From contig JAAVZO010000036.1 of assembly GCA_022791685.1 (NCBI GenBank), positions 118,908 through 182,907 of the forward strand: a stretch of DNA of 64,000 bases. The letters are read 5' to 3'. The stretch comes from Clostridiales bacterium. GTDB lineage: Bacteria > Bacillota > Clostridia > Oscillospirales > CAG-272. Below are positions 1 to 8,760 of the stretch, piece by piece. The position numbers and the translations under genes were made by a program. Each line of letters begins with the position of its first letter. The stretch's first letter is position 1. A model generated the notes under the pieces. That model ran no database searches, had not been told where the DNA came from, and saw nothing but the letters and a program-made list of their open reading frames with translations.

Positions 1-2139
1 GAAAAGAATAACTGCAAAAAGGCTGTAGTTTGCGGCGCGGGCTTTATCGGTCTCGAGATGGCGGAGAATCTGCTTTCACGCGGACTCAACGTTACCGTAG
101 TCGAAATGGCTGACACCATCTTGCCGGGCGTATTCGACACTGATATGTCGGGCTACATCAAGCGTCAGCTGCAATCGGCTTCCATGCGCATACTCAACGG
201 TACTGCGGTACGTGCGGTAACCAGAGACACCGCCGCTTCTGGAGTTGTCACCGATTCGGGCAATATTCCAGCTGACATAGTTATACTCGCGATAGGCGTT
301 CGCCCGTCTACTGCATTCCTTGACGGCTCGGGAATCGAGACAATAAAGGGCGCGGTAGTTGTTGATGAGGGATTGCGCACCAACATCGAGGATATATATG
401 CAGCAGGCGACTGCGCGATAGTAAAGAATAAAGTTAGCGGCGCGCGTCAATGGTCGGCGATGGGTTCGACCGCGAATATATCCGCGCGCGTGCTCGCAAA
501 GCGCTTGAACGGCGCTGACGACAGCTACACCGGATGTCTCGGCACTGGCATCGTCAAGCTGCTGCCAAGTCTCAACGCCGGACGCACAGGACTAACCGAA
601 GCCGACGCGAAGGCTGCCGGATTTGACGCAGTATCCGCGCTCTGCGTAGTCGATGACAAAGCGAAATACTATCCCGATTCTTCATCTGTCATTATAAAGC
701 TCGTAGCCGACCGCGCGACAAATAAGCTTATCGGCGCAGAGGTAATCGGAAGCAATTCGGTAGACAAAATGATAGATATCGCCGCGACCGGAATTTCACT
801 CGGCGCGACGGTCGACAGCTTCGACACGATGGATTTTGCGTATGCTCCGCCCTTCTCCACCGCAATAAGCCCGTTCGTCACTGCCTGCTATGTGCTCGAA
901 AATAAACTTGCCGGTGAACTCGAATCCTTCACTCCGGCTGAATATGCACAAGGTGCAGCGCGCGGTTATACGATAATCGACGTACATCCTGCCGCAAAGA
1001 TAACCGGTACTAAGTGGGTAAACCTCACGTCTCCGGAGAAAGACATGGACGGCATTCCGACTGACGCAAAACTGCTCATCGTGTGCAACCGTGGTCGCCG
1101 TGCATATCTATTGCAGAACAAACTAAAGCAGCTCGGCTACACCGCAACAAAGGTACTCGAAGGCGGCTCGACCTTTAATCAGGTCAAGGCTGAACGTATC
1201 GGCTCAAAGCTGCCCGAATCCGAAATCAAGCGTGTAAAGGGACTCGGATGTCTCAGAGACAAGCGCTTTGACGACGTATTCAACGTCCGCGTCATCACCC
1301 GCAACGGCAAGATCACCGCTGAGGAGTCGAAAATAATCGCAGAAGCCGCTGAAAAGTACGGCTCAGGCGAGGTCGCAATGACCACACGCCTTACAATCGA
1401 GATTCAGGGCGTGCCCTACGACAATCTCGACGAGCTGTTCGCATTCCTTGCCGACAACGGACTTGAGACCGGCGGAACTGGCTCTAAAGTGCGTCCGGTC
1501 GTATCATGTAAAGGTACTACTTGCCAGTTCGGACTCATCGACACTTTTGGACTCTCAGAGAAGATACACGAGATATTCTACAAGGGCTACCACGATATGA
1601 CACTTCCGCACAAATTCAAGATAGCCGTCGGCGGTTGTCCGAACAACTGCGTAAAGCCTGACCTCAACGACCTTGGAATCATCGGTCAGCGTCTGCCGTC
1701 GATAGACCTCACAAAATGCCGCGGCTGCAAAGTCTGCCAGATCGAGAAGAAGTGCCCGATAAAGACCGCACAGCTCGTCGACGGCAAGATAACGATTGAC
1801 ACCGAAGCCTGCAACCACTGCGGACGCTGCGTTGACCAGTGCCCGTTCGGAGCTGTAACAGAGGAGCGCGTCGGATACAAGATCACAATCGGCGGAAGAT
1901 GGGGCAAGAAGACTGCATTCGGTCGTCCGTTAAGTAAGATATTCGCAAGTGAGGAAGAAGTACTTGACGCAGTTGACCGCGCTATTCTGCTCTTCCGCGA
2001 CGAAGGGATCACCGGCGAGCGTTTCGCCGATACGGTCGCGCGTCTCGGATTCGAGTACGTCGAAGATAAGCTTTTGAACGGCAAAATCGACAAGGCTGAA
2101 ATCCTCAAAAAGAGTGTAACAGGCGGCGCAACGTGTTAA
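1..2139 (+). CDS. FAD/NAD(P)-dependent (CoA-disulfide reductase-like) oxidoreductase fused to rhodanese, sulfite/nitrite reductase-like and 4Fe-4S ferredoxin domains (5' end outside window)
   Basis: Frame open from base 1 (VVCGAGFIGLEMAENL nucleotide-binding motif); AAGDCA FAD motif; rhodanese loop CNRGRR; CKGTTCQFG...GGCPNNC siroheme/4Fe-4S pattern; CRGCKVCQIEKKCP and CNHCGRCVDQCP ferredoxin motifs. Confidence 0.85.
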   Translation, partial: EKNNCKKAVVCGAGFIGLEMAENLLSRGLNVTVVEMADTILPGVFDTDMSGYIKRQLQSASMRILNGTAVRAVTRDTAASGVVTDSGNIPADIVILAIGVRPSTAFLDGSGIETIKGAVVVDEGLRTNIEDIYAAGDCAIVKNKVSGARQWSAMGSTANISARVLAKRLNGADDSYTGCLGTGIVKLLPSLNAGRTGLTEADAKAAGFDAVSALCVVDDKAKYYPDSSSVIIKLVADRATNKLIGAEVIGSNSVDKMIDIAATGISLGATVDSFDTMDFAYAPPFSTAISPFVTACYVLENKLAGELESFTPAEYAQGAARGYTIIDVHPAAKITGTKWVNLTSPEKDMDGIPTDAKLLIVCNRGRRAYLLQNKLKQLGYTATKVLEGGSTFNQVKAERIGSKLPESEIKRVKGLGCLRDKRFDDVFNVRVITRNGKITAEESKIIAEAAEKYGSGEVAMTTRLTIEIQGVPYDNLDELFAFLADNGLETGGTGSKVRPVVSCKGTTCQFGLIDTFGLSEKIHEIFYKGYHDMTLPHKFKIAVGGCPNNCVKPDLNDLGIIGQRLPSIDLTKCRGCKVCQIEKKCPIKTAQLVDGKITIDTEACNHCGRCVDQCPFGAVTEERVGYKITIGGRWGKKTAFGRPLSKIFASEEEVLDAVDRAILLFRDEGITGERFADTVARLGFEYVEDKLLNGKIDKAEILKKSVTGGATC

Positions 2140-3140
2140 AACCAAAGCTGCTTATAACTACTGCACTGCTGGCGCTCGTGACAATAGTCGCGGGCGCTTG
2201 CGGTGATAATAGCGCCTATGGCGATAATACTGTCGATAATGAAAATACTCTGCAATCGCAGTATTCGTATACATTTACCGACTCATCTGGTACAAGCATA
2301 ACCTTGACTGAAAAGCCAGAAACGGTCGCGATACTGTTTTCATCATACGCTGACATTTGGGCAAAATCCGGCGGAACCGTCGACATAACGGTTGGTGAAG
2401 CTATCGAGCGTGGCTTTGCTGACAACGGCGTTATTCTCGTAGACCCGAGCGCCGGACATTCGACTATCGACCTCGAAACACTTGTGAACGCCGAGCCAGA
2501 CCTTGTGATCGGTACTGCCGACTATGTGTGCCAGAGCGAAGCGGTGGAATTTTGCCGTGAAGCCGGAATCAACGCAGCGATGTTCAAGGTCGAGAGCGTC
2601 GATGACTACCTGAATATGCTGAAAATCTGCTGCGAAATAAACGGACAGCCTGAAAATTACAAGCTGTACGGCGAAGAAATCAAGGCGAATATCGACTCAA
2701 TGCTCGCCGAAGTAAATTCATATTTGAAAAATGACTCCATCGTTCCACCGAGCATACTGTTCGTGCGCGCCGGAAGCAGCGATAAGTCGACGAAGGCTAA
2801 AACTGCGGCGGATAATTTTGTCTGTGCAATGCTTGACGAGCTCGGAGTAAACAACATTGCGGACGAAGCCGGTGAGCTTGTCGGTAACCTCAGTCTCGAG
2901 GTAATACTCGAAAAGAATCCCGACTGTATGTTCATAACCACGATGGGCGATGAAAGAGCCGCGACTGAGCATATGACCGAAAAGCTGCAATCGGACGGCT
3001 GGCGCGAGCTTGACTGCGTGAAGAATAATAACTGCTATTTCATTCCAAAGGACTTATTCCACTTCAAGCCAAATTCGCGCTGGGACGAAGCATACCGATA
3101 TCTAATCGACCTGCTATATCCAGGTCTGCTGTCTGAATAA
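2133..3140 (+). CDS. ABC transporter substrate-binding lipoprotein (iron-siderophore/cobalamin BtuF-FepB type)
   Basis: Lipobox LVTIVAGAC; periplasmic-binding fold; upstream of FecCD permease; GTG start overlaps the upstream stop (GTGTTAA). Confidence 0.8.
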   Translation: MLKPKLLITTALLALVTIVAGACGDNSAYGDNTVDNENTLQSQYSYTFTDSSGTSITLTEKPETVAILFSSYADIWAKSGGTVDITVGEAIERGFADNGVILVDPSAGHSTIDLETLVNAEPDLVIGTADYVCQSEAVEFCREAGINAAMFKVESVDDYLNMLKICCEINGQPENYKLYGEEIKANIDSMLAEVNSYLKNDSIVPPSILFVRAGSSDKSTKAKTAADNFVCAMLDELGVNNIADEAGELVGNLSLEVILEKNPDCMFITTMGDERAATEHMTEKLQSDGWRELDCVKNNNCYFIPKDLFHFKPNSRWDEAYRYLIDLLYPGLLSE

Positions 3141-3163
3141 ATCACATAGAAAGGATTCGGCAA

Positions 3164-4147
3164 GTGTCTAAAAAACATAAATTGACGCTGCTGTGCGTGA
3201 TATTCATTTTCTTAATACTGCTCGCCGGATTCTGCGCACTCGCATTCGGAAGCGTTAGTCTGTCGGCTTCACGAATCGCGGCAGCGATAAATGGCAGCGA
3301 CCGGACAGCGTCGGTGATAATATTCAAGCTGCGTCTGCCGCGGCTTGCTGCTGCTGCACTCGCCGGAGCTGGACTTGCAGTCGCCGGACACCTTCTCCAA
3401 AGTGTCACCGACAACGAGCTCGCAGCACCTAACATAATCGGCATAAACGCCGGAGCTGGATTTGCAGTCATGCTGATACTTTGCTTATTTCCGAGTTGCT
3501 GGCGGATGCTTCCGGCAGCAGCTTTCGTCGGAGCTCTCGCAGCTTCGTTTTTGGTGCTGACGCTTTCGGGAGTAAGTTCAGGAGAACACAAATCATCACT
3601 CGTACTTGCCGGAGTCGCGCTGTCATCAATACTCAACGCAGGAATCTCGTTTCTGTCGCTGAAATACCCCGACGTGCTTTCGTCATACACCGCATTTTCG
3701 GTTGGCGGATTCGACGGCGTTTCGTTGTCGGAGCTGATAATTCCGGCAGTTATGATAGCGGTCGGAATCATATCTGCGATAATTATCGCACCGAAGGTAA
3801 GCCTGCTCAGTCTTGGCGACGAAGCCGCGTCTGCACTCGGAATAAACGTGCGCGTGGTGCGTATCATAGCTGTAATCATCACAAGCGCACTTTGTGCCGC
3901 CGTCGTATCGTTCGCCGGACTGCTCGGATTTGTCGGACTGATTGTCCCGCATATCGTCCGCAGACTGATCGGCGCAGGGCTGCGCGTGAGCCTACCGTTC
4001 AGCGCGATGTGCGGGGCAGTTCTCGTGATATTTTCGGATGTTATCGGACGTATCGTAATTGCGCCGGGCGAGCTTCCAGCGGGTATAATCATGGCGATAA
4101 TCGGTGCGCCCTTCTTCCTCTATTTGCTGATTCGGAGGAAATCATGA
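3164..4147 (+). CDS. FecCD-family ABC transporter permease
   Basis: Multi-TM; GLLGFVGLIVPHIVRRLIG and GELPAGIIMAIIGAPFFLYLL motifs typical of FecCD/BtuC; GTG start. Confidence 0.9.
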   Translation: MSKKHKLTLLCVIFIFLILLAGFCALAFGSVSLSASRIAAAINGSDRTASVIIFKLRLPRLAAAALAGAGLAVAGHLLQSVTDNELAAPNIIGINAGAGFAVMLILCLFPSCWRMLPAAAFVGALAASFLVLTLSGVSSGEHKSSLVLAGVALSSILNAGISFLSLKYPDVLSSYTAFSVGGFDGVSLSELIIPAVMIAVGIISAIIIAPKVSLLSLGDEAASALGINVRVVRIIAVIITSALCAAVVSFAGLLGFVGLIVPHIVRRLIGAGLRVSLPFSAMCGAVLVIFSDVIGRIVIAPGELPAGIIMAIIGAPFFLYLLIRRKS

Positions 4148-4899
4148 TCGAATTAAATAATGTCAACATTAGCTATTGGAAAAAGCAGATACTGCACGAC
4201 ATCACCTTCACTGCGAGCGACGCGGAAATTACGATTATCCTCGGAAAAAACGGCTGCGGAAAGTCGACGCTCATGCGTGCAGTCACCGGAAGCCTGAAAT
4301 ACGTCGGAAGCATATCAATCGACGGCTGCGAAGTAAGTAAAACTTCATCTCAGAAACGTGCACAAATGCTGTCACTCATGCCACAGCTGCTCGCGCGCCC
4401 GTCGATAACCCTGCGTGAGCTTGTATCGTTCGGTCGGCAGCCCTACGCTGGAGTCAGCGGAATACTGACAAAGCGCGACTGGGAGCTTGTCGACAATGCC
4501 ATCAAGCGCACTGGGATTTCACAGCTCACGGAGGCGTATGCAAATCAGGTGTCAGGCGGCGAGCTTCAAAAAGCGTATCTCGCGATGACATTGGCGCAGG
4601 ACACACAGAATCTGCTGCTCGACGAACCGCTCGCACACCTTGACATCGAATATGAGCGTCGTATCGCCGAATTTCTGCTAAACATGAAGCAAAATGGACG
4701 CTGCGTGCTAACAGTGTTCCACAATATAAACCGCGCACTCGAACTCGCCGACCGAATAATCGTAGTCGGAGACGGCTGTATTCAGTTTAACGGAAGTGCT
4801 GATGAATTCATAACAGCCGATGTCGCTGGAAAATATTTCGGATTAAATAGCTACGACTGCACCGATGAAAATGGAAACAAACGCCGATTCTACGCATGA
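4144..4899 (+). CDS. ABC transporter ATP-binding protein (FepC/BtuD type)
   Basis: Walker A GKNGCGKST, signature VSGGELQK, Walker B NLLLDEPLAHLD; ATGA overlap with permease stop. The longer ORF 3481..4899 upstream part is spurious. Confidence 0.9.
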   Translation: MIELNNVNISYWKKQILHDITFTASDAEITIILGKNGCGKSTLMRAVTGSLKYVGSISIDGCEVSKTSSQKRAQMLSLMPQLLARPSITLRELVSFGRQPYAGVSGILTKRDWELVDNAIKRTGISQLTEAYANQVSGGELQKAYLAMTLAQDTQNLLLDEPLAHLDIEYERRIAEFLLNMKQNGRCVLTVFHNINRALELADRIIVVGDGCIQFNGSADEFITADVAGKYFGLNSYDCTDENGNKRRFYA

Positions 4900-4943
4900 C
4901 AGACAGCAAGGATCGGCGTTTGCTTTGTTATATTAAACAACGT

Positions 4944-4967
4944 TTAAGTTAGCATCAGCTAACTTAA
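4944..4967. promoter_or_regulatory. Palindromic operator candidate TTAAGTTAGC-ATCA-GCTAACTTAA
   Basis: Perfect 10-bp inverted repeat with 4-nt spacer upstream of feo operon 1; related sites at 5045, 5077, 5612 and 46604. Confidence 0.7.
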
Positions 4968-5007
4968 GTATCAATTTGCCGAAATTTATATTTTGTACCA
5001 AAAGCTA

Positions 5008-5036
5008 TTGACAAATTCTGAAATATCAGCTATAAT
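5008..5036 (+). promoter_or_regulatory. Sigma-A type promoter of feo operon 1
   Basis: TTGACA (5008-5013), 17-bp spacer, TATAAT (5031-5036). Confidence 0.8.
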
Positions 5037-5044
5037 AATATCAG

Positions 5045-5060
5045 ATTAGCTGCCGCTAAC
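5045..5060. promoter_or_regulatory. Operator candidate ATTAGC-TGCC-GCTAAC at the expected transcription start
   Basis: Inverted repeat same as 4944 site; just downstream of -10. Confidence 0.7.
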
Positions 5061-5076
5061 TTGTGTATGACAATGG

Positions 5077-5092
5077 GTTAGCGGTTGATAAC
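5077..5092. promoter_or_regulatory. Operator candidate GTTAGC-GGTT-GATAAC (one mismatch)
   Basis: Same motif family between promoter and first feoA. Confidence 0.5.
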
Positions 5093-5120
5093 TTACCATT
5101 ACGAAGGAAGGTCGTAAATC

Positions 5121-5330
5121 ATGCCGCTAACATTGGCGAAGATAGGCGAAATCAACATAATTAAAAAAATCGGCGGAAATCCAGAGGTGAAAAAGCACCT
5201 CGAAAATCTCGGCTTTATAGTCGGTGGAAATGTAACGGTGATAAACGAGATCGGCGGAAACATCATCGTCAACGTCAAAGAAGCGCGAATCGCTATCAGC
5301 CGTGAAATGGCTAATAAAATTATGATATAA
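5121..5330 (+). CDS. feoA: FeoA-family ferrous iron transport protein
   Basis: Small SH3-like protein with VKKHLENLGFIVGGNVTVINEIGGNIIVNVKEARIAISREMANKI. Confidence 0.85.
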   Translation: MPLTLAKIGEINIIKKIGGNPEVKKHLENLGFIVGGNVTVINEIGGNIIVNVKEARIAISREMANKIMI

Positions 5331-5351
5331 ATTTCAGGAGGTAATATACTA

Positions 5352-5570
5352 ATGAACACATTGCGTCAGGCAAAGATAGGCGACACTGTGACCGTTGTTA
5401 AGCTGCATGGTGAAGGTGCAGTAAAACGTCGTATCATGGATATGGGGATCACAAAGGGCGTGCAGATCCACGTGCGAAAGGTAGCGCCGCTTGGCGATCC
5501 GATCGAGATCACCGTGCGCGGATACGAGCTCTCGCTGAGAAAAGCAGATGCAGATATGATAGAGATCTGA
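5352..5570 (+). CDS. feoA: FeoA-family ferrous iron transport protein (second copy)
   Basis: GEGAVKRRIMDMGITKGVQIHVRKVAPLGDPIEITVRGYELSLRKADADMI, typical FeoA. Confidence 0.9.
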   Translation: MNTLRQAKIGDTVTVVKLHGEGAVKRRIMDMGITKGVQIHVRKVAPLGDPIEITVRGYELSLRKADADMIEI

Positions 5571-5611
5571 GTGGATTTCTATCAAAAGCGACCTTTATTT
5601 TTTGTAATAGA

Positions 5612-5627
5612 GTTAGCAGAAGCTAAC
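5612..5627. promoter_or_regulatory. Operator candidate GTTAGC-AGAA-GCTAAC in front of feoB
   Basis: Perfect 6-bp inverted repeat with 4-nt spacer, 20 bp before the feoB ATG. Confidence 0.65.
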
Positions 5628-5646
5628 GAACAGAAAGGACAATCAC

Positions 5647-8058
5647 ATGAACCTACGAATCGCCCTTGCGGGCAACCCGAACTGTGGTAAAACCACACTG
5701 TTCAATGCGCTAACCGGCTCGAATCAGTTCGTTGGAAACTGGCCTGGAGTAACGGTCGAGAAAAAAGAGGGTAAATTAAAGAAGCAGGACGGCGTAACGA
5801 TAACCGACCTTCCCGGTATCTATTCCCTATCTCCGTACACGCTCGAGGAGGTAGTCGCACGTAATTACCTCATCGGCGAGCGTCCGGACGCGATACTCAA
5901 CATCGTCGACGGAACAAACCTCGAACGCAACCTCTACCTCACAACTCAACTCACCGAGCTTGGAATTCCGGTCGTAATCGCGATAAACATGATGGATATC
6001 GTAAAGAAAAACGGCGACTCGATAAACACCGCTGAGCTCTCAAAAAAGCTTGGATGTAAGATAGTTGAAATCTCCGCATTGAAGGGTGACGGCATTTTCG
6101 AGGCTGCCGACGCAGCGATAAACGCAGCGAAATCGACTAAGACAGTGCCTCAGCACACCTTCACCGGCGTAGTAGAGCACGCAATCGCGCACATCGAAGA
6201 AGCTGCGCTGCACGACATGAGCGACTCTCAGCAGCGTTGGTACGCAATTAAAATATTCGAGCGCGATGACAAGGTGCTTGAACAGCTGAATATTGATAAA
6301 GCAAAACTCGAGCACATCGAAGCCGACATCAAAGCCGCTGAAACCGAGCTTGACGACGACTCAGAATCAATAATCACCAACGAACGCTACATATACATCG
6401 GCGAACTGATGAAGAACTGCTACAAGAAAAAATCTGCCGGCAAGCTCTCGACATCGGATAAGATCGACCGCGTAGTGACCAACCGCTGGGCTGCACTGCC
6501 GATATTCGCAGCAGTAATGGTGCTTGTATATTACATATCGGTAACCACAGTCGGAGCTATTTTCACCGACTGGGTAAACGACGGCGTATTCGGTGACGGC
6601 TGGCATTTGTTCTCTATCGGAAGCGGAGCTTACGACGACGCAATGACCGAATATGCAATCGACAACGTATGGACTGATGAGATGAAGTTAATCGTCGACG
6701 CAGCAGCTGCGGCTGAGGTTATCGGCGCTGAGGATATCAAGGCTGCTATCGAAGATGAAGATTTCGGCGCGTTCGATGAAGCATACGGCACATTCGCCGA
6801 CTCGCTCGCTGAAGAAGGCTACGATATCTCTGAACTTTATGAAGCAGCACTCGGTGATGACGCTGAAAATGTACCTGAACCGTCAGAATATGGCGTGTGG
6901 GTAACAAGTATTCCTGATCTCGTTTCGGGCGGACTTGAAGCGCTTAATACTCCCGAATGGCTCAGCAGTCTGCTCGTCGACGGTATAATCGGCGGCGTAG
7001 GCGCAGTACTCGGATTCGTTCCGCAGATGCTCGTATTGTTCATCATGCTTGCATTCCTTGAAGCGTGCGGCTATATGGCTCGTATCGCATTCGTTATGGA
7101 CCGTATCTTCAGAAAGTTCGGTCTCTCAGGTAAATCCTTCATTCCTATGCTTATTGGTACAGGCTGCGGCGTTCCCGGTATCATGGCTTCACGTACCATT
7201 GAAAATGAGCGCGACCGCCGTATGACAATAATGACCACAACCTTCATTCCCTGCGGCGCTAAGCTGCCGATAATCGCACTCATCGCGTCGGCACTGTTCG
7301 GCGGTGCATGGTGGGTAGCGCCTTCTGCATACTTCGTAGGTATTGCCGCAATTGTCATTTCTGGTATCGCACTTAAGAAGACAAAGATGTTCGCCGGCGA
7401 CCCCGCGCCATTCGTAATGGAGCTTCCGGCTTACCATCTTCCGACCTTCGGAAACGTAATGCGTTCGATGTGGGAGCGCGGCTGGTCATTCATCAAGAAG
7501 GCTGGTACGATTATACTCCTTTCGTCGATCATCATCTGGGCTGGCTCGTCGTTCGGCATGGTTGACGGCGCATTCACATTCGACACTGAAATGGAGCTTG
7601 AATCGAGCGTTCTCGGTATCATCGGCGGCGCGATCTGCTGGATATTCAGCCCGCTTGGCTTCGGCAACATCAAAGCGACTATCGCAACGATAATGGGACT
7701 CGTTGCAAAGGAAGAAGTTGTCGGCGTATTCGGAGTGCTCGACTTCGAAGGAATGACCAAGCTCGCTGCATATTCATTCCTCGTATTCAATCTCCTTTGC
7801 GCACCTTGCTTTGCAGCGATCGGCGCTATCAAGCGTGAGATGAACTCGGCTAAGTGGACGTGGTTCGCAATCGGTTATCAGTGTGGATTCGCATACGCGG
7901 TATCGCTGATAATCTTCCAGATCGGTTCGATATTCACTGGAAACCTCAACATAATCGGACTTATCGTTGCACTGCTTGTACTCGCATTCATGGTCTACAT
8001 GCTTGTTAAGCCGTACAAGGAATCGACTACACTCACCACTAAGGTTCATGTAAGTTAA
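5647..8058 (+). CDS. feoB: Ferrous iron transport protein B
   Basis: G1 GNPNCGKTTLFN, WPGVTVEKKEG, DLPGIYSL, IPMLIGTGCGVPGIMASRTIENERDR; polytopic C-terminus. Confidence 0.95.
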   Translation: MNLRIALAGNPNCGKTTLFNALTGSNQFVGNWPGVTVEKKEGKLKKQDGVTITDLPGIYSLSPYTLEEVVARNYLIGERPDAILNIVDGTNLERNLYLTTQLTELGIPVVIAINMMDIVKKNGDSINTAELSKKLGCKIVEISALKGDGIFEAADAAINAAKSTKTVPQHTFTGVVEHAIAHIEEAALHDMSDSQQRWYAIKIFERDDKVLEQLNIDKAKLEHIEADIKAAETELDDDSESIITNERYIYIGELMKNCYKKKSAGKLSTSDKIDRVVTNRWAALPIFAAVMVLVYYISVTTVGAIFTDWVNDGVFGDGWHLFSIGSGAYDDAMTEYAIDNVWTDEMKLIVDAAAAAEVIGAEDIKAAIEDEDFGAFDEAYGTFADSLAEEGYDISELYEAALGDDAENVPEPSEYGVWVTSIPDLVSGGLEALNTPEWLSSLLVDGIIGGVGAVLGFVPQMLVLFIMLAFLEACGYMARIAFVMDRIFRKFGLSGKSFIPMLIGTGCGVPGIMASRTIENERDRRMTIMTTTFIPCGAKLPIIALIASALFGGAWWVAPSAYFVGIAAIVISGIALKKTKMFAGDPAPFVMELPAYHLPTFGNVMRSMWERGWSFIKKAGTIILLSSIIIWAGSSFGMVDGAFTFDTEMELESSVLGIIGGAICWIFSPLGFGNIKATIATIMGLVAKEEVVGVFGVLDFEGMTKLAAYSFLVFNLLCAPCFAAIGAIKREMNSAKWTWFAIGYQCGFAYAVSLIIFQIGSIFTGNLNIIGLIVALLVLAFMVYMLVKPYKESTTLTTKVHVS

Positions 8059-8091
8059 AATACTGCCAAAATAATATACATCAATAAATTA

Positions 8092-8119
8092 AGGGAGACT
8101 GCGGACTCCGCGTCTCCCT
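8092..8119 (+). terminator. Strong hairpin (terminator or attenuator) between feoB and the HMA gene
   Basis: AGGGAGAC-T-GCGG-ACT-CCGC-GTCTCCCT; only a weak U tract follows. Confidence 0.6.
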
Positions 8120-8148
8120 CGATTTATATAAAAATACTGGTGATTTAT

Positions 8149-8406
8149 ATGATACAGATAACATTGAAAATCGACGGCATGATGTGCGGTATGTGCGAAT
8201 CACATATCAACGACGCAATTCGCCGTGCATTCAGCGTTGACAAGGTAAAATCATCGCACGGCAAGGGCGAAACGGTAATCGTAGCAGATAATGATATACC
8301 AGACAGCAAAATTGCAGCGGCAATTGCCGATACCGGATATAAGCTTCTGTCTATTGAACGGAAGCCATACGAAAAGAAGAAATTATTTGCATTTTTGAAG
8401 CACTGA
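8149..8406 (+). CDS. Heavy-metal-associated (HMA) domain protein
   Basis: IDGMMCGMCESHINDAIRR with CxxC metal motif; the ATG at 8149 is preferred over 8140. Confidence 0.8.
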   Translation: MIQITLKIDGMMCGMCESHINDAIRRAFSVDKVKSSHGKGETVIVADNDIPDSKIAAAIADTGYKLLSIERKPYEKKKLFAFLKH

Positions 8407-8431
8407 ATTTTGTGCAGGAAAGGAAGAAGCA

Positions 8432-8728
8432 ATGAGTGTTGTAATTATTGGCGGAAACGAATGTATGACCCGCCGTTATGTTGAGCTTTGTCAGGAGTAC
8501 GACTGCAAAGCAAAGGTGTACCCGAAAATGAGCGCCGGACTTAAAAATTTAGGCAGTCCCGACCTGCTCGTGCTGTTCACGTCCACGATGTCCCACAAAA
8601 TGCTGCGTTCGGTACTGAGCACAACTAAGGGACAGGAGATGTCGGTAGCCCGCAGCCACACCAGCTCCGCCGCTGCGCTTCGCGGCATACTCGAAACGCA
8701 CGTCGGCACAAAATATGCAAAAGCGTAA
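8432..8728 (+). CDS. DUF2325 family protein
   Basis: MSVVIIGGNECMTRRYVELC...; size and motifs match small DUF2325 proteins; RBS GGAAAGGAAG. Confidence 0.65.
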   Translation: MSVVIIGGNECMTRRYVELCQEYDCKAKVYPKMSAGLKNLGSPDLLVLFTSTMSHKMLRSVLSTTKGQEMSVARSHTSSAAALRGILETHVGTKYAKA

Positions 8729-8760
8729 CCTCCGATATGGGGATTACGCTTTTTGTCTAT

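Noticed and set aside
76-450. Antisense ORFs overlapping annotated genes throughout the window
   Set aside because: Low-complexity Arg/Ser-rich or otherwise non-protein-like translations lying opposite clear genes; artefacts of codon usage
3481-4143. 5' extension of the 472-aa ORF 3481..4899
   Set aside because: Overlaps the FecCD permease out of frame with Arg-rich low-complexity translation; real ATPase start is ATG 4144
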